Origin: Lachnospiraceae bacterium
GTDB lineage: Bacteria; Bacillota; Clostridia; Lachnospirales; Lachnospiraceae
Direction of reading: 5' to 3'
Length of the DNA: 64,000 nt
Assembly: GCA_009911035.1 (NCBI GenBank)
Contig: QXWO01000018.1
Location: 30,998-94,997, forward strand
In this document: positions 54,753 through 63,931 of the stretch, piece by piece
How positions within the stretch are numbered: the first letter of the stretch is position 1
Layout: every line of letters begins with the position of its first letter
Program-made: the position numbers and the translations under genes
Notes under the pieces: model-generated
The model's input: the letters and a program-made list of their open reading frames with translations, nothing else
The model's database searches: none
Told to the model about the DNA's origin: nothing

Positions 54753-55388
54753 ATGAAATTTGAATGGAAAAAGCACGAAAAGGCTCTATATGGAGCAAAA
54801 AGTTTACCTGCTTTAGTAGATATACCCAGGCAAAATTTTATTATGATTAAGGGAAGTGGAAATCCTAATGATACTGATTTTTCAGATAAGGTAGCTGCTC
54901 TCTACTCATTAGCGTATGCTATTAAAACGGGCTATAAATCTATCGCAGTCAGCAACATTATATCAAACAAATTTCACGACTTTACCGTTTATCCTTTGGA
55001 AGGTATCTGGAAACAGAAAAATGTTGATAAAGAATCTGCTGCTGGCATACTTATAAAAGAGAATTTGGAATATACCATTATGATACGCCAGCCGGATTTT
55101 ATTACAGCGGAAATGGTATGTGCTGCCCTGGAAAGGGTAAAAGTCAAAAAGCCTAATCTACTGTATGAAGATATTTATTTTGACACAATACATGACGGAA
55201 AATGCGTTGAAATTCTTCATATCGGCTCATATGACAATGAACCGTTTTCATTTGAACAAATGGATAAATTTGCAGCAGAAAACAGTTTGCAACGCATATC
55301 AGATTGTCATAGAGAAATCTATTTAAGCAATGCTAATAGAACAAAGGCGGATAATCTCAAAACTATTTTAAGGTATAAGGTAAATTAA
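54753..55388 (+). CDS. GyrI-like small-molecule-binding protein
   Basis: 211 aa from ATG 54753, chosen for the AGGAGGTG site. The family pattern is visible: an N-terminal KFEWKKHEKALYGAKSLPAL, VDIPRQNFIMIKGSGNPND, repeated beta-alpha modules and a C-terminal EIYLSN(A)NRTKADNLKTILRY, which is typical of the YhaV/GyrI-like Clostridial group. Such SHS2-fold proteins bind or degrade amphipathic drugs. Likely co-regulated with the preceding WYL regulator. Confidence 0.82.
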   Translation: MKFEWKKHEKALYGAKSLPALVDIPRQNFIMIKGSGNPNDTDFSDKVAALYSLAYAIKTGYKSIAVSNIISNKFHDFTVYPLEGIWKQKNVDKESAAGILIKENLEYTIMIRQPDFITAEMVCAALERVKVKKPNLLYEDIYFDTIHDGKCVEILHIGSYDNEPFSFEQMDKFAAENSLQRISDCHREIYLSNANRTKADNLKTILRYKVN

Positions 55389-55450
55389 TGAATTATAAAT
55401 GTAATGGTAAACCATGCCCATGTGAGAAAAAGGGGGACTGCCACACTTAA
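55388..55450 (+). CDS. Possible 20-aa Cys-rich microprotein
   Basis: ATG overlaps the stop of the GyrI-like gene (TAATG), and the frame reads MNYKCNGKPCPCEKKGDCHT before TAA: four Cys in C-x4-C-x-C-x5-C and a terminal His-Thr. Its 3' end overlaps the terminator hairpin stem. Translational coupling and the Cys spacing argue for a real metal- or redox-active peptide; the short length argues for chance. Confidence 0.35.
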   Translation: MNYKCNGKPCPCEKKGDCHT

Positions 55451-55472
55451 ACCTGTGGGCAGTCCTTTGTAA
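55433..55472. terminator. Bidirectional terminator between convergent genes
   Basis: GGACTGCCACA...TGTGGGCAGTCC hairpin (about 55435-55466), followed by TTTGT on the plus strand and preceded by a run of A (minus-strand CCCCCTTTTT). Serves the GyrI-like operon and the symporter. Confidence 0.85.
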
Positions 55473-55497
55473 ACATATAAATATGCTAATATATTCT

Positions 55498-57048
55498 TTA
55501 TTCTTCATCAAAATTGATTCTGTTCAGGCTCACGTCGTCAAACTCTTCCATCATTTCAGCCGAAGGCTCCGGTGTCAGAAGACTCACTGCCACGATTGCA
55601 AGAAGGCTCACTGCAAATCCCACTGCCAGCGAGTAAAGCCCCGTAATGCTTCCAGGGGTTGCGCCGGAAACAAGGGGGATATAATCCCAGACCAGTACAG
55701 TCAATGCGCCTGCCAGAATACCTGCCACTGCCCCCTGGAAGTTCGTCCGCTTCCAGTAAAGGGAAAGGAGCACCGTAGGTCCGAAAGCAGCGCCCAGCCC
55801 TGCCCAGGCATTGGAAACAAGTCCCATGATAGAACTATTGGGATTAAGGGCAATCAGATAGGCAAGCACTGCAATGGCAAGCACGGTGATACGGCTGATT
55901 CTGAACACGGTCTTTTCCGTAGCATCTTTTTTAATGATGCCCTTTACAATATCTTCCGCCACACTGGATGCGCTGACAAGAAGCTGGGAATCCGCCGTTG
56001 ACATGATAGCCGCCAGTATACCGCACAGGAAAATACCTGCAATAACGGGCACTTTAATGTCCTGTGTAAAAAGCTTGATAATCATATTGATAAAGACTTT
56101 TTCCTCTTCTCCCCCGGCAAGAATTTCAGGGTAAAGATAAGCACGCCCCACAACGCCTATCACGCAGGCAAGTATCAGGGAAAGAAATACCCAGATAATT
56201 GCAATCCCTTTGGATTTGCTTAATTCTTTTTCATTCTTAACCGCCATAAAACGGACCAGAATATGAGGCATACCGCAGTAGCCAAGCCCCCACGCCAGAC
56301 CGGAAATAATGTCCACTGCACGGTAAGGCTCGCCGCCATTACTGAAAAGGCTTAAATAAGCTGCTGAACCTCCGGCCACACCGCTCATGTCTATATTGTT
56401 CATGACGTTTCCGGCCCCCACGATTCCCAGGGCGGCAATAGGCGCTGCCAGAAGAGCCACCAGCATCAGAGTTCCCTGTATAAAATCAGTGGTACATACG
56501 GCCAGAAAGCCGCCCATAAAAGTATAAACCAGAATTACGATTGCCCCGATGGTCAGAGCAATTTTATAATCTACGTTAAATACGGAATTGAAAAGCTTGC
56601 CCCCTGCTGCCAGCGCCGACGCCGTATACACCAGAAAAAATACAACTATCGTCACCGACGAAATAAAAAGCAGCACTCTCTTTTTATCATGAAATCTGTT
56701 CTCAAAATACGTAGGCAGCGTCAGAGAATTGTTGGCCCGGATCGTATACCTGCGCAGGCGCCCCGAAATGCACAGCCAGTTCAGCACCGTTCCTACAAAA
56801 AGACCTATTGCTATCCATGCCTGCCCGGTCCCCAACGCATATATTGAACCTGGAAGCCCCATAAGAAGCCATCCGCTCATATCCGATGCCTGTGCCGACA
56901 AGGCCGCAACCCATCCTCCAAGTTTCCTGCCTCCAAGGAAATAATCCTCTGTACTGTTATTTTTCTTTGCATACATTGCGCCGACTCCGACCATAACCAG
57001 AAGATACAGCGCAAATGCTACCACAATCCATCCTATAGAATCGCTCAT
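55498..57048 (-). CDS. putP: Sodium/proline-type symporter (SSS family)
   Basis: 516 aa from ATG 57048 (GAGGAG site). Thirteen predicted helices; the N-terminal STEDYFLGGRKLGGWVAALSAQASDMSGWLLMGLPG segment (in pieces) and MSTADSQLLVSASS contain the sodium-site serines of the PutP group. Imports proline or a close substrate with sodium. Ends in an acidic cytoplasmic tail. Confidence 0.87.
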   Translation of the reverse strand: MSDSIGWIVVAFALYLLVMVGVGAMYAKKNNSTEDYFLGGRKLGGWVAALSAQASDMSGWLLMGLPGSIYALGTGQAWIAIGLFVGTVLNWLCISGRLRRYTIRANNSLTLPTYFENRFHDKKRVLLFISSVTIVVFFLVYTASALAAGGKLFNSVFNVDYKIALTIGAIVILVYTFMGGFLAVCTTDFIQGTLMLVALLAAPIAALGIVGAGNVMNNIDMSGVAGGSAAYLSLFSNGGEPYRAVDIISGLAWGLGYCGMPHILVRFMAVKNEKELSKSKGIAIIWVFLSLILACVIGVVGRAYLYPEILAGGEEEKVFINMIIKLFTQDIKVPVIAGIFLCGILAAIMSTADSQLLVSASSVAEDIVKGIIKKDATEKTVFRISRITVLAIAVLAYLIALNPNSSIMGLVSNAWAGLGAAFGPTVLLSLYWKRTNFQGAVAGILAGALTVLVWDYIPLVSGATPGSITGLYSLAVGFAVSLLAIVAVSLLTPEPSAEMMEEFDDVSLNRINFDEE

Positions 57049-57184
57049 TTTCTCCTCCTCATCCTGCCGCCCGGGCGGCATGTATGTACTTCATTACACA
57101 GTGGCATCCGGCTGGATACTGCCGCAAGCTTTTGCTTATAACGTAAAATCACTATCCGGCTACTTTTACCCACTATCTATATAC

Positions 57185-57212
57185 TATATATGAGTATTCC
57201 CTTATCAGTCAA
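57185..57212 (-). promoter_or_regulatory. Promoter of the symporter gene
   Basis: TTGACT (57212-57207), 16-bp spacer, TATATA (57190-57185), about 140 nt upstream of the ATG. An alternative -10, TATAGT, lies two bases further on. Confidence 0.6.
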
Positions 57213-57270
57213 CTAAAAATTTAACCCATTAATGTATTAAATTACTTTTGTCCGCGAAATCCGTTATGGA

Positions 57271-57299
57271 TTGACATGCCTGCGGCCGCAACGTATAAT
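57271..57299 (+). promoter_or_regulatory. Consensus promoter of the DUF1015 gene
   Basis: Perfect TTGACA (57271-57276), 17-bp spacer, perfect TATAAT (57294-57299). The strongest sigma-A match in the window, about 100 nt before the ATG. Confidence 0.9.
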
Positions 57300-57401
57300 C
57301 ATAATTGTTGTATCTATGCCCTTACAGGCGCATAACAGATAGCGCTTTTTACCTATTTAATAGAAATTACAATATGAAAGATAAATAACGGAGGACGATC
57401 T

Positions 57402-58643
57402 ATGCCAAAAGTCACACCTTTCCAATGTATCAGGCCGGTTCCCGGACTTGCCTCAAGGGTATCCGCCCTGCCTTATGATGTCTATAACCGCAAAGAAGCC
57501 CTTGCGGAAGTCAGCAGGGAACCCCTTTCTTTTCTCCGGATCGACCGGGCGGAAACCCAGTTTGCCGATGATGTGGACACCTATGATCTGAAAGTGTATG
57601 CAAAGGCAAGGGAACTTCTGGATACCATGATTGCAGAGGGCACCTTTATAATGGAAGCTACACCCTGCTACTATCTCTATGAGCTGACCATGAATGGCCG
57701 CTCACAGACCGGCCTTGTGGCATGTTCTTCTGTGGATGATTATCAGAATGGGATCATAAAAAAGCATGAAAATACCAGAGAGGACAAAGAACTTGACCGT
57801 ATCCGCCATGTAGACGCCACGGACGCCCACACCGGCCCCATTTTTCTGGTATACCGGGCACAAAAGGAAATCAGTGAAATCATAGAAGATGTTAAGAACC
57901 AGTCTCCCCTTTATGATTTTGTTTCCCCCGATGCTATTACCCACAGAGTATGGCGCATTGGGGACCCGGACCGATTGGCCCGGCTGGAAAAACTGTTCGG
58001 TGAAATTCCCTGTACCTACATAGCTGACGGCCATCACCGCTGTGCATCCGCTGTAAAGGTGGGGCTGAACAGGCGCAAGGCCCATCCTGAATGCACGGGC
58101 AGGGAAGAATTCAACCGTTTTCTCTCTGTGCTGTTTCCGGACGACCAGCTTTATATCATGCCCTACAACAGGGTAGTAAAAGATTTGAACCATCTGACAA
58201 AGGAAGCATTTTTACAGGCAGTAGAAAAGGCAGGCTTTTCTATAGAATGCAGAGGAAAAGAGCCTGTTTCCCCCTTAAAGAAAGGAACTTTCGGCATGTA
58301 TCTGTCCGGCTGCTGGTATCTTCTTACCGCCAGCGAGTCCCTGCTTTCCCCTGATCCCGTAAAGGGACTGGATGTATCCATATTGCAGGACAATTTATTG
58401 AACCCTGTTTTAAACATCAAAGACCCAAGGACTGACAGCCGGATCGATTTCGTAGGCGGCATCCGCGGCCTTTCCGAACTGGAGCGGCGGGTCGGGGAGG
58501 ATATGACAGTTGCCTTTTCCCTATACGCAACCACTATACCGGAACTCCTTAAGGTGGCTGACGCCGGCCTTCTTATGCCGCCTAAATCCACCTGGTTTGA
58601 ACCGAAACTGCGCAGCGGTCTGTTTATTCACCGCCTGTTCTGA
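57402..58643 (+). CDS. DUF1015 family protein
   Basis: 413 aa, full-length DUF1015: N-terminal F-x-x-I-R-P...LPYDVYN (16-30 region), central KKHENTR (about 120), IADGHHRCASA (about 207-217) and C-terminal SKSTWFEPKLRSGLFIH-like end. Widely conserved and often near serine-synthesis genes, but biochemical function is not established. Preceded by a consensus promoter and followed by a strong hairpin, so monocistronic. Confidence 0.88.
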   Translation: MPKVTPFQCIRPVPGLASRVSALPYDVYNRKEALAEVSREPLSFLRIDRAETQFADDVDTYDLKVYAKARELLDTMIAEGTFIMEATPCYYLYELTMNGRSQTGLVACSSVDDYQNGIIKKHENTREDKELDRIRHVDATDAHTGPIFLVYRAQKEISEIIEDVKNQSPLYDFVSPDAITHRVWRIGDPDRLARLEKLFGEIPCTYIADGHHRCASAVKVGLNRRKAHPECTGREEFNRFLSVLFPDDQLYIMPYNRVVKDLNHLTKEAFLQAVEKAGFSIECRGKEPVSPLKKGTFGMYLSGCWYLLTASESLLSPDPVKGLDVSILQDNLLNPVLNIKDPRTDSRIDFVGGIRGLSELERRVGEDMTVAFSLYATTIPELLKVADAGLLMPPKSTWFEPKLRSGLFIHRLF

Positions 58644-58698
58644 CCCGCCGATGGACGGGCCTAGGGGCCAGCCGCTTAAAGAGTCTGTTGCAAAAATT

Positions 58699-58747
58699 TT
58701 AGAGTGTTTGAAGCTGCTTGGAGAACGCAGCTTTCAAACACTCTAAA
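58699..58747. terminator. Long hairpin between convergent genes
   Basis: TTTAGAGTGTTTGAAGCTGC pairs with the distal copy across a 9-nt loop with one bulged base. A/T-rich ends rather than a strong T-run. Likely terminates the DUF1015 gene and the convergent C45 gene. Confidence 0.7.
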
Positions 58748-58771
58748 GTCAAACTATCAATTATTCCTTAA

Positions 58772-59782
58772 TCATTCAATAAATTTCATTCTGGTATCTT
58801 CCACAAACTTTTTGCGTGACGGATTTCCCTCCGCCCTGAAAATCTTTTTGTTTTTAACATCGTAAATCACCGACCACACTGTGTCTGCCCCCCTGCTTCT
58901 TTCATACTGGCACATAAAGCCATGTTTACCTGACAAAATATCCCTTGCCAATTTAACAGAAAAATGATTTTTATTTTCCCTTAACGCATGATTGGCAGTC
59001 CTATATCTTTCATCTGAACGCCAGTCATCTATGGAATGATTGTTGTATCCGCACATTTTTTGAGAAACAAATCCGTTTGCCGCCACAACAAAGCCGTCAT
59101 GCTCCGCAGACTTTATTACTTCAACATGGTCACAATTACATTCTATAACGGCAAGTTCCCCGGTATCATCCACAACAGTCAGTGTTTGCTGTGAAGCAAT
59201 GGGCAACCTATTCAGGCTCTCAATCACTTCGTCAGTCGTTTTGCACCTTTCTAATAAATAGCGCACCAGCATGCCTGCATTAAATCCTGCTTTCGTAATC
59301 TTCGGATAGACAAATGTAAGGCCAACCGCTAAACCATATTCGTTTATCCCATCCTCCATTTCTATAAATGCAGTGGTATTTCCGTTAAAACCATATACTC
59401 CTTTTAATCTATACAGACAGTTCATATATAGCTTTTCCAATGCAACAATAAAATCACTATTCCTGCCAAAAATAAGATTATCCTTATCCTTAAATGCAAA
59501 ACAAGTACAATGATTATCAAAGGCAAAGCAATACATGCTTAATAGAAATGTGTAAAAATCTTCATATCTGTTTTTTTGTCCGTCTGCCAGTCCTCTGATT
59601 TCCTCTAAGATTTCCGGGTAGTATTTTTCGTAAACAGGCAGACAGTTTTCCGCAAACATCCTACGTTCTCCAGTTAACCTGAATGCCGGGGACTGGTCTA
59701 TATTTTTTCCATTTTTGTATAACAGGCTTCCCCAATTATAACCGGCTTCATAGTGACTTTTACTAAATCTTCCATGATACAT
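58772..59782 (-). CDS. C45-family (acyl-CoA:6-APA acyltransferase-like) Ntn-hydrolase
   Basis: 336 aa. The motif NHCTCFAFKD near residue 90-99 resembles the autocatalytic Cys site of the C45 peptidase/isopenicillin acyltransferase family, with EYGLAVGLTF and TLTVVDDTGELAVIE as further family blocks. Members are activated by self-cleavage before the Cys and act on amide bonds of small molecules or peptides. Substrate unknown; no operon partner. Composition is AT-rich. Confidence 0.75.
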   Translation of the reverse strand: MYHGRFSKSHYEAGYNWGSLLYKNGKNIDQSPAFRLTGERRMFAENCLPVYEKYYPEILEEIRGLADGQKNRYEDFYTFLLSMYCFAFDNHCTCFAFKDKDNLIFGRNSDFIVALEKLYMNCLYRLKGVYGFNGNTTAFIEMEDGINEYGLAVGLTFVYPKITKAGFNAGMLVRYLLERCKTTDEVIESLNRLPIASQQTLTVVDDTGELAVIECNCDHVEVIKSAEHDGFVVAANGFVSQKMCGYNNHSIDDWRSDERYRTANHALRENKNHFSVKLARDILSGKHGFMCQYERSRGADTVWSVIYDVKNKKIFRAEGNPSRKKFVEDTRMKFIE

Positions 59783-60060
59783 TTTTTATTCCTCCTACTG
59801 TTTTTCGAGCAGGCGCCTTCTCTGATCAAATGCTAACAGAATAAAAAATTTAAGTCAACTGCCTTTTTATATGGGTGCCAGAGCATACTTGAAAATTGTT
59901 TTCCTTAAGATGTACGTCACAACTTGCGGGAGGCTACGAGCATGAATGCTCTGCCAAATGAGGGAAGCGCAGCGGGCTACGTTGACCGAATTTGACGCAA
60001 ATATCACGCAAAGCGGGGCATGCAAATTTCAGACAACATTTTCCGGCAAATGTGGAATCA
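59783..60060. other. Gap without a supported gene
   Basis: Holds the upstream region of the C45 gene (AGGAGG ribosome site at about 59793) and, left of the phosphatase remnant, about 200 bp with no frame resembling a protein. I see no clear promoter or terminator. Confidence 0.5.
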
Positions 60061-60345
60061 TCAGTATAAATCGTGCTTCTTTATCATTATACATTCTGCA
60101 TTCCCATCAAAAACAAACTCCACGATCCACGGCATGACATTTTTGATTCTTTCAAAATCGCTATACCCGAAAGAATGGTCATAATAATTGATAATTGTGC
60201 TCAGAGCCGTTCCATGACTTCCTACTACAATGTTCTTACCGGCATATCTATTTAACACTTTCTGCAGTGCAGATATATTTCTTTCCTGAACGTCCTGAAG
60301 ACATTCCCCATCTGTCAATTTGTATGAAAAATCATCCCATTGCCT
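60061..60345 (-). pseudogene. 3' remnant of a histidine phosphatase gene
   Basis: The frame WDDFSYKLTDGECLQDVQERN...VVGSHGTALSTIINYY is the C-terminal third of a phosphoglycerate-mutase-like histidine phosphatase (the second catalytic His is in GSHGT). The RHG nucleophile half is missing. The remnant follows the serine-recombinase TGA directly and in the same frame, so an element inserted into this gene; the 5' half should lie beyond the other end of the element. A TTG at 60318 could restart an 85-aa piece. Confidence 0.78.
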
Positions 60346-61959
60346 TCAGGCAATACCACATTGAGACCCCGCAAGAAAACGATAATTAATTTCTACTCTC
60401 TGTTTACGTTCCTTCCCAATCCCTTCTGCCTGATACACATAAATGCTGTCTATCAGTTCTACCAGCATGGAACGGTTCAGTTCTGTTACTGTTTCGTATT
60501 TACGGATTGTCTCCAAAAACTGATTAGTGTTCTGCGTTTTCTTTTCCTCAGCTTTTATCTTTACCTTTAAGTCGTTCCGCTTCAGGTTAAGCTCCTTCTG
60601 CTCATCTTCATAAGCTGATGACATTTTTTCAAACCGTTCATCTGAAATCTTCCCTAGCGCATTCTGCTCAAAGAGCTTCATAATCATGTTGTCTATTTCC
60701 GCAATCCGTTTTTCTGCTGCTTCTAAATTCTGCCCAAACTGCTGGATTTTCTGGTCGCCGCCCTTTTCGCTCAGCTCATGCATTTCTCTAATGAACTGCT
60801 CTCCCAAGTCTTCCATGTTCCTGATATGCTTCTGGATATCACCCATGACTATCTGCTTCAATGCGTCATATGAAATCGCATGTGTCGTACATAGATTGCT
60901 GTTTCGTGCATAAGTTCTGCAGCGGAAGCGGGGTTCTCTCCCATTTGGATTTGAAAATGCCATGTTACGCCCACAGTCAGGGCATTTCACAAGCCCTACG
61001 AACATATTGGGGCGTTTCGTTTTATTAGGCTGCTTTTTCACACTGATAAATTTCTGCACCAGTTCAAAAGTTTCTTCATCAATGATTGGTTCATGGGTAT
61101 TCCGCACTATGATCCATTCCTCTTCGGGAACTGATACAAGCTTTTTATTCTTGAAGGATTTTGTCTGTGTCTTGTGGGATACCATATGCCCTAAATACAC
61201 CTGATTCTCCAAAATCATCTTCACATTTTTCCCTACCCAGTCCGTTGGGAACTTAAAACCTGTGCTTGTTTCCAGCGTACCATTTTTCATTGCCCTGTAT
61301 GCCCTCGGAATGAGAATTCCATCCTCACATAATATCCTTGCAATCTGATGTACACTGTTGCTCTGCTTCGACAGTTCGAAAATACGTCTGACCACAGGGG
61401 CTGTCTCCGGGTCAACCAGCAGTTTCCGCTTGTTCCCCGGATCAACCATATAGCCATATGGTGCGAAAGAGCCACAGAAGCCGCCATTTAAAGCCATTGT
61501 TTTCTTGACACTGCGGATTTTCTTTGATGTGTCACGTGCATAATACTCATTCATAATGGATTTAAAGGGCATCATCTCATTTTCATCAAACCTTGTGTCA
61601 ACGTCATCATTCAAGGCGATAAACCGGATATCATGATTGGGAAATATTTCTTCCACATAATACATGAACATGGCATTGTTACGTCCGAAACGTGACATAT
61701 CCTTGACCATGATGCCGCTTGGTTCTGGATCATTCATGGCAGCTTCAATCATACGGTTTAGATCCGGTCGGTTGAAGGTCGTTCCCGAAATGCCATCATC
61801 CACGTATTCGCCTATCACTTCAAATCCCTTTTCCTTGGCGTGATACCTTAACATCTGTAACTGGTTGGTAATGCTGTTGCTCTCCTTATCAGCATCCCCG
61901 TCATCCTTGGATAAACGTGCATATAATCTAACTCTTAGTTTTGTCTGCTGTTTTAACAT
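60346..61959 (-). CDS. Large serine recombinase (TnpX/TndX-like)
   Basis: 537 aa. Resolvase catalytic domain at 1-about 150 with the nucleophile in RLYARLSKDDGD and MVKDMSRFGRN; recombinase domain about 180-290 (APYGYMVDP...); a zinc ribbon with CPDCGRNM and the later Cys pair (CRTYARNSNLC, about 335-370); then a long coiled coil (about 390-490). It would catalyse excision and integration of the element without homology. The last codons read GSQCGIA before TGA. Confidence 0.92.
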   Translation of the reverse strand: MLKQQTKLRVRLYARLSKDDGDADKESNSITNQLQMLRYHAKEKGFEVIGEYVDDGISGTTFNRPDLNRMIEAAMNDPEPSGIMVKDMSRFGRNNAMFMYYVEEIFPNHDIRFIALNDDVDTRFDENEMMPFKSIMNEYYARDTSKKIRSVKKTMALNGGFCGSFAPYGYMVDPGNKRKLLVDPETAPVVRRIFELSKQSNSVHQIARILCEDGILIPRAYRAMKNGTLETSTGFKFPTDWVGKNVKMILENQVYLGHMVSHKTQTKSFKNKKLVSVPEEEWIIVRNTHEPIIDEETFELVQKFISVKKQPNKTKRPNMFVGLVKCPDCGRNMAFSNPNGREPRFRCRTYARNSNLCTTHAISYDALKQIVMGDIQKHIRNMEDLGEQFIREMHELSEKGGDQKIQQFGQNLEAAEKRIAEIDNMIMKLFEQNALGKISDERFEKMSSAYEDEQKELNLKRNDLKVKIKAEEKKTQNTNQFLETIRKYETVTELNRSMLVELIDSIYVYQAEGIGKERKQRVEINYRFLAGSQCGIA

Positions 61960-62056
61960 TCCTGCTCCTTTCCAACAGCAAACAAACTGCTTTGTATAAG
62001 ATGATTATATCACATTTCCACAATTTTTTCATCTATTTGTTGTGCTGTTTTCCCAA

Positions 62057-62203
62057 TTAATGGACGGTATTTCCCTGCTCAATCTCCTTGCGGATCAGTC
62101 TTTTTATAAGATGCTGTAACTGGACCGAACCGGAAAAGACTGTTGTAACATAAAACGTTGTATTTCCAATCCGGATTTTTTCCGGCTGCGTTTCTTTTTC
62201 CAA
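62057..62203 (-). CDS. TnpW-like transposon-encoded small protein
   Basis: 48 aa, translated by hand from a TTG start with a GAGGTGG ribosome site: begins MEKETQPEKIRIGNTTFYVT and later has SVQLQHLIKRLIRKEI. The RIGNTTYxV...LIKRLI pattern recalls the TnpW family of Clostridial elements, which sit beside the recombinase gene. Function is not established. It lies 97 nt upstream of the recombinase ATG in the same direction. Confidence 0.6.
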   Translation of the reverse strand: MEKETQPEKIRIGNTTFYVTTVFSGSVQLQHLIKRLIRKEIEQGNTVH

Positions 62204-62227
62204 ACATCCACCTCATTTCCGGGTATC

Positions 62228-62254
62228 AAAAAAACACCATCTCTGGTGCTTTTT
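62228..62254 (-). terminator. Terminator of the metallophosphoesterase gene
   Basis: CACCA/TGGTG hairpin with a 4-nt loop, followed on the minus strand by seven T, directly after the stop codon. Confidence 0.85.
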
Positions 62255-62255
62255 G

Positions 62256-63107
62256 TCATTTTACATTTACTATTTTTCTCAAATATTCCTGCTTTTGTAG
62301 ATCAAGCTCCGCATAGACCAAATCTTTATCATCAAGTTCTGTCTGCCCCGTCTGGATGCAGACTGTATGATGTATCTGGTTGATCCAATTCCCTTTTTCT
62401 GTGTCAGGTGCTTCATGTATATGCCCATGCAGGGAAAGAAGCGGCTGTTTATCTTTCAGGAACTCGTAAATATCCACAGAACCTATATCTAAATCCTGAT
62501 ACAGGAGCTGCCCCAGCCTTAGCCCGGCAGGGGGCATGTGCATCACATAGACTGTATGCTCCAGTTTTTCCGGCTCAGGCAGATTTTTCAGGATATCGCA
62601 CATGTGTGGAAGCTCCGTCCTTGAATACTCCATCCAGTTATATATCCTGTCATAGCCATACTCATTGGAAATCCCTGCAACAGGGCTTAACTGCCTCTGC
62701 GGGACATAATGTGCCTCCATAACAACCCTGTCTTTACAGCCGAAAGGATGGTCTAATATGTGGTTCATCCCGATAAATTCATATCCGCCGACACAAACCT
62801 TTTTACCTGCCATATTATGGACATTTTCAAATTCTCCGCATATCTTTTCAAACAGGTCATCCACCGCCAGCAGGTCATCATTCCCCAGCATGGCAAGGTA
62901 CGTAATATTGTGCCTTTGAAGTTCCGAAAAATAGTTTCTCAAAAACTCATTAATGAATATGGGCTGTTCCAAATGCCTTTTCCCAAGTTTTGGAAGCATA
63001 TCCCCACCATTCACTATGACACTGATACCTTTTTCTACTGCAATATCCAGCGACTCCCTGTATTTGTTTTCATCTCCATGTAAATCTGTAACATATAATA
63101 CCTTCAT
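62256..63107 (-). CDS. Calcineurin-like metallophosphoesterase
   Basis: 283 aa from ATG 63107, so that the protein begins MKVLYVTDLHGDENKYRESL; ATG 63137 is possible but carries no clear ribosome site. Metal ligands: DLHGD, NGGDM, GNDDL, VMHMPP and GHIHEAPD. A cytoplasmic phosphodiesterase or phosphatase of unknown substrate, carried within the mobile element. Confidence 0.85.
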   Translation of the reverse strand: MKVLYVTDLHGDENKYRESLDIAVEKGISVIVNGGDMLPKLGKRHLEQPIFINEFLRNYFSELQRHNITYLAMLGNDDLLAVDDLFEKICGEFENVHNMAGKKVCVGGYEFIGMNHILDHPFGCKDRVVMEAHYVPQRQLSPVAGISNEYGYDRIYNWMEYSRTELPHMCDILKNLPEPEKLEHTVYVMHMPPAGLRLGQLLYQDLDIGSVDIYEFLKDKQPLLSLHGHIHEAPDTEKGNWINQIHHTVCIQTGQTELDDKDLVYAELDLQKQEYLRKIVNVK

Positions 63108-63209
63108 TCTGTATATCCCCGCACCCTGTTTCTTCAAATCCGTTTCCCTGATTATACCATGTTTCAGGACAGTTTTCAGTATATTATTTTTCTCTTTTCC
63201 AAAGATATG

Positions 63210-63863
63210 TTATTGCCCTGTTACCTTTCCTGCTATGACAAGAAACCTCCCACTTTTCCCAAAAACACGCCTGTCACAGGTGGCAAGGGTGATGATACTG
63301 GCAGGAGCATGGTCAGGCTCTTCATAATACAATGCCCTTCCCTGTAACTGCTCCATCCATGCATTGTAACTTTCCATATCTTCATGGTTTCTTATACGGA
63401 AATCCCATTCTGCCAAATCGTCTATGCTGTATTTGACAACTGCCATTACTTGATAGGCTGTGGCACTTCCATAGGCATCTGTGAAATAGATGGTCTGGTT
63501 TTCTTTAAAATAATCTTCCTTCTCATAATCTAAGAGCGTGGAGAACATGGCATCCGAACCTGCGCCCATGTTGTGCCCGTAGATGACACGGTTGAAATCC
63601 CATACCTGCGTGTCCTTATCCATGAAAGGGCATCCAGCGCTGCTCTTATCCCCTGTAAAATCATGGGAGAGATAAAAGGCATTGTCATCCGTCCCCACTA
63701 CAGGGAAATTAATTAAGGTGTCAGGAATGCAGAGCCATCCTTTGACATCCTCATTTTCACTGCATAATGCATTCCAGTCGTAGGCTTCCAGTCCCTTCTC
63801 CCGCATTTCTTCCTCATACTCCTGCCTGTAACGCCCCGCATCCGCTTCCATTTCGGAGAACAT
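63210..63863 (-). CDS. Class B sortase (catalytically intact)
   Basis: 217 aa from ATG 63863. His97 in VIYGHNM, Cys196 in ITLATC and Arg206 in GRFLVIA form a complete sortase triad, and GWLCIPDTLINFPVVG is the class B front. The frame stays open upstream to 63995 and encodes a Glu-rich helix, but no ATG or membrane anchor is found there, so the true start is uncertain. Sortases of this class attach adhesins encoded on Tn1549-like elements to the wall. Confidence 0.85.
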   Translation of the reverse strand: MFSEMEADAGRYRQEYEEEMREKGLEAYDWNALCSENEDVKGWLCIPDTLINFPVVGTDDNAFYLSHDFTGDKSSAGCPFMDKDTQVWDFNRVIYGHNMGAGSDAMFSTLLDYEKEDYFKENQTIYFTDAYGSATAYQVMAVVKYSIDDLAEWDFRIRNHEDMESYNAWMEQLQGRALYYEEPDHAPASIITLATCDRRVFGKSGRFLVIAGKVTGQ

Positions 63864-63931
63864 TTCTTCCAGTTCTGCCGCCGCTTCCTCCTGTGCCTGT
63901 TCCCTTCCCTCTTCTATAATAATGTTGAATA

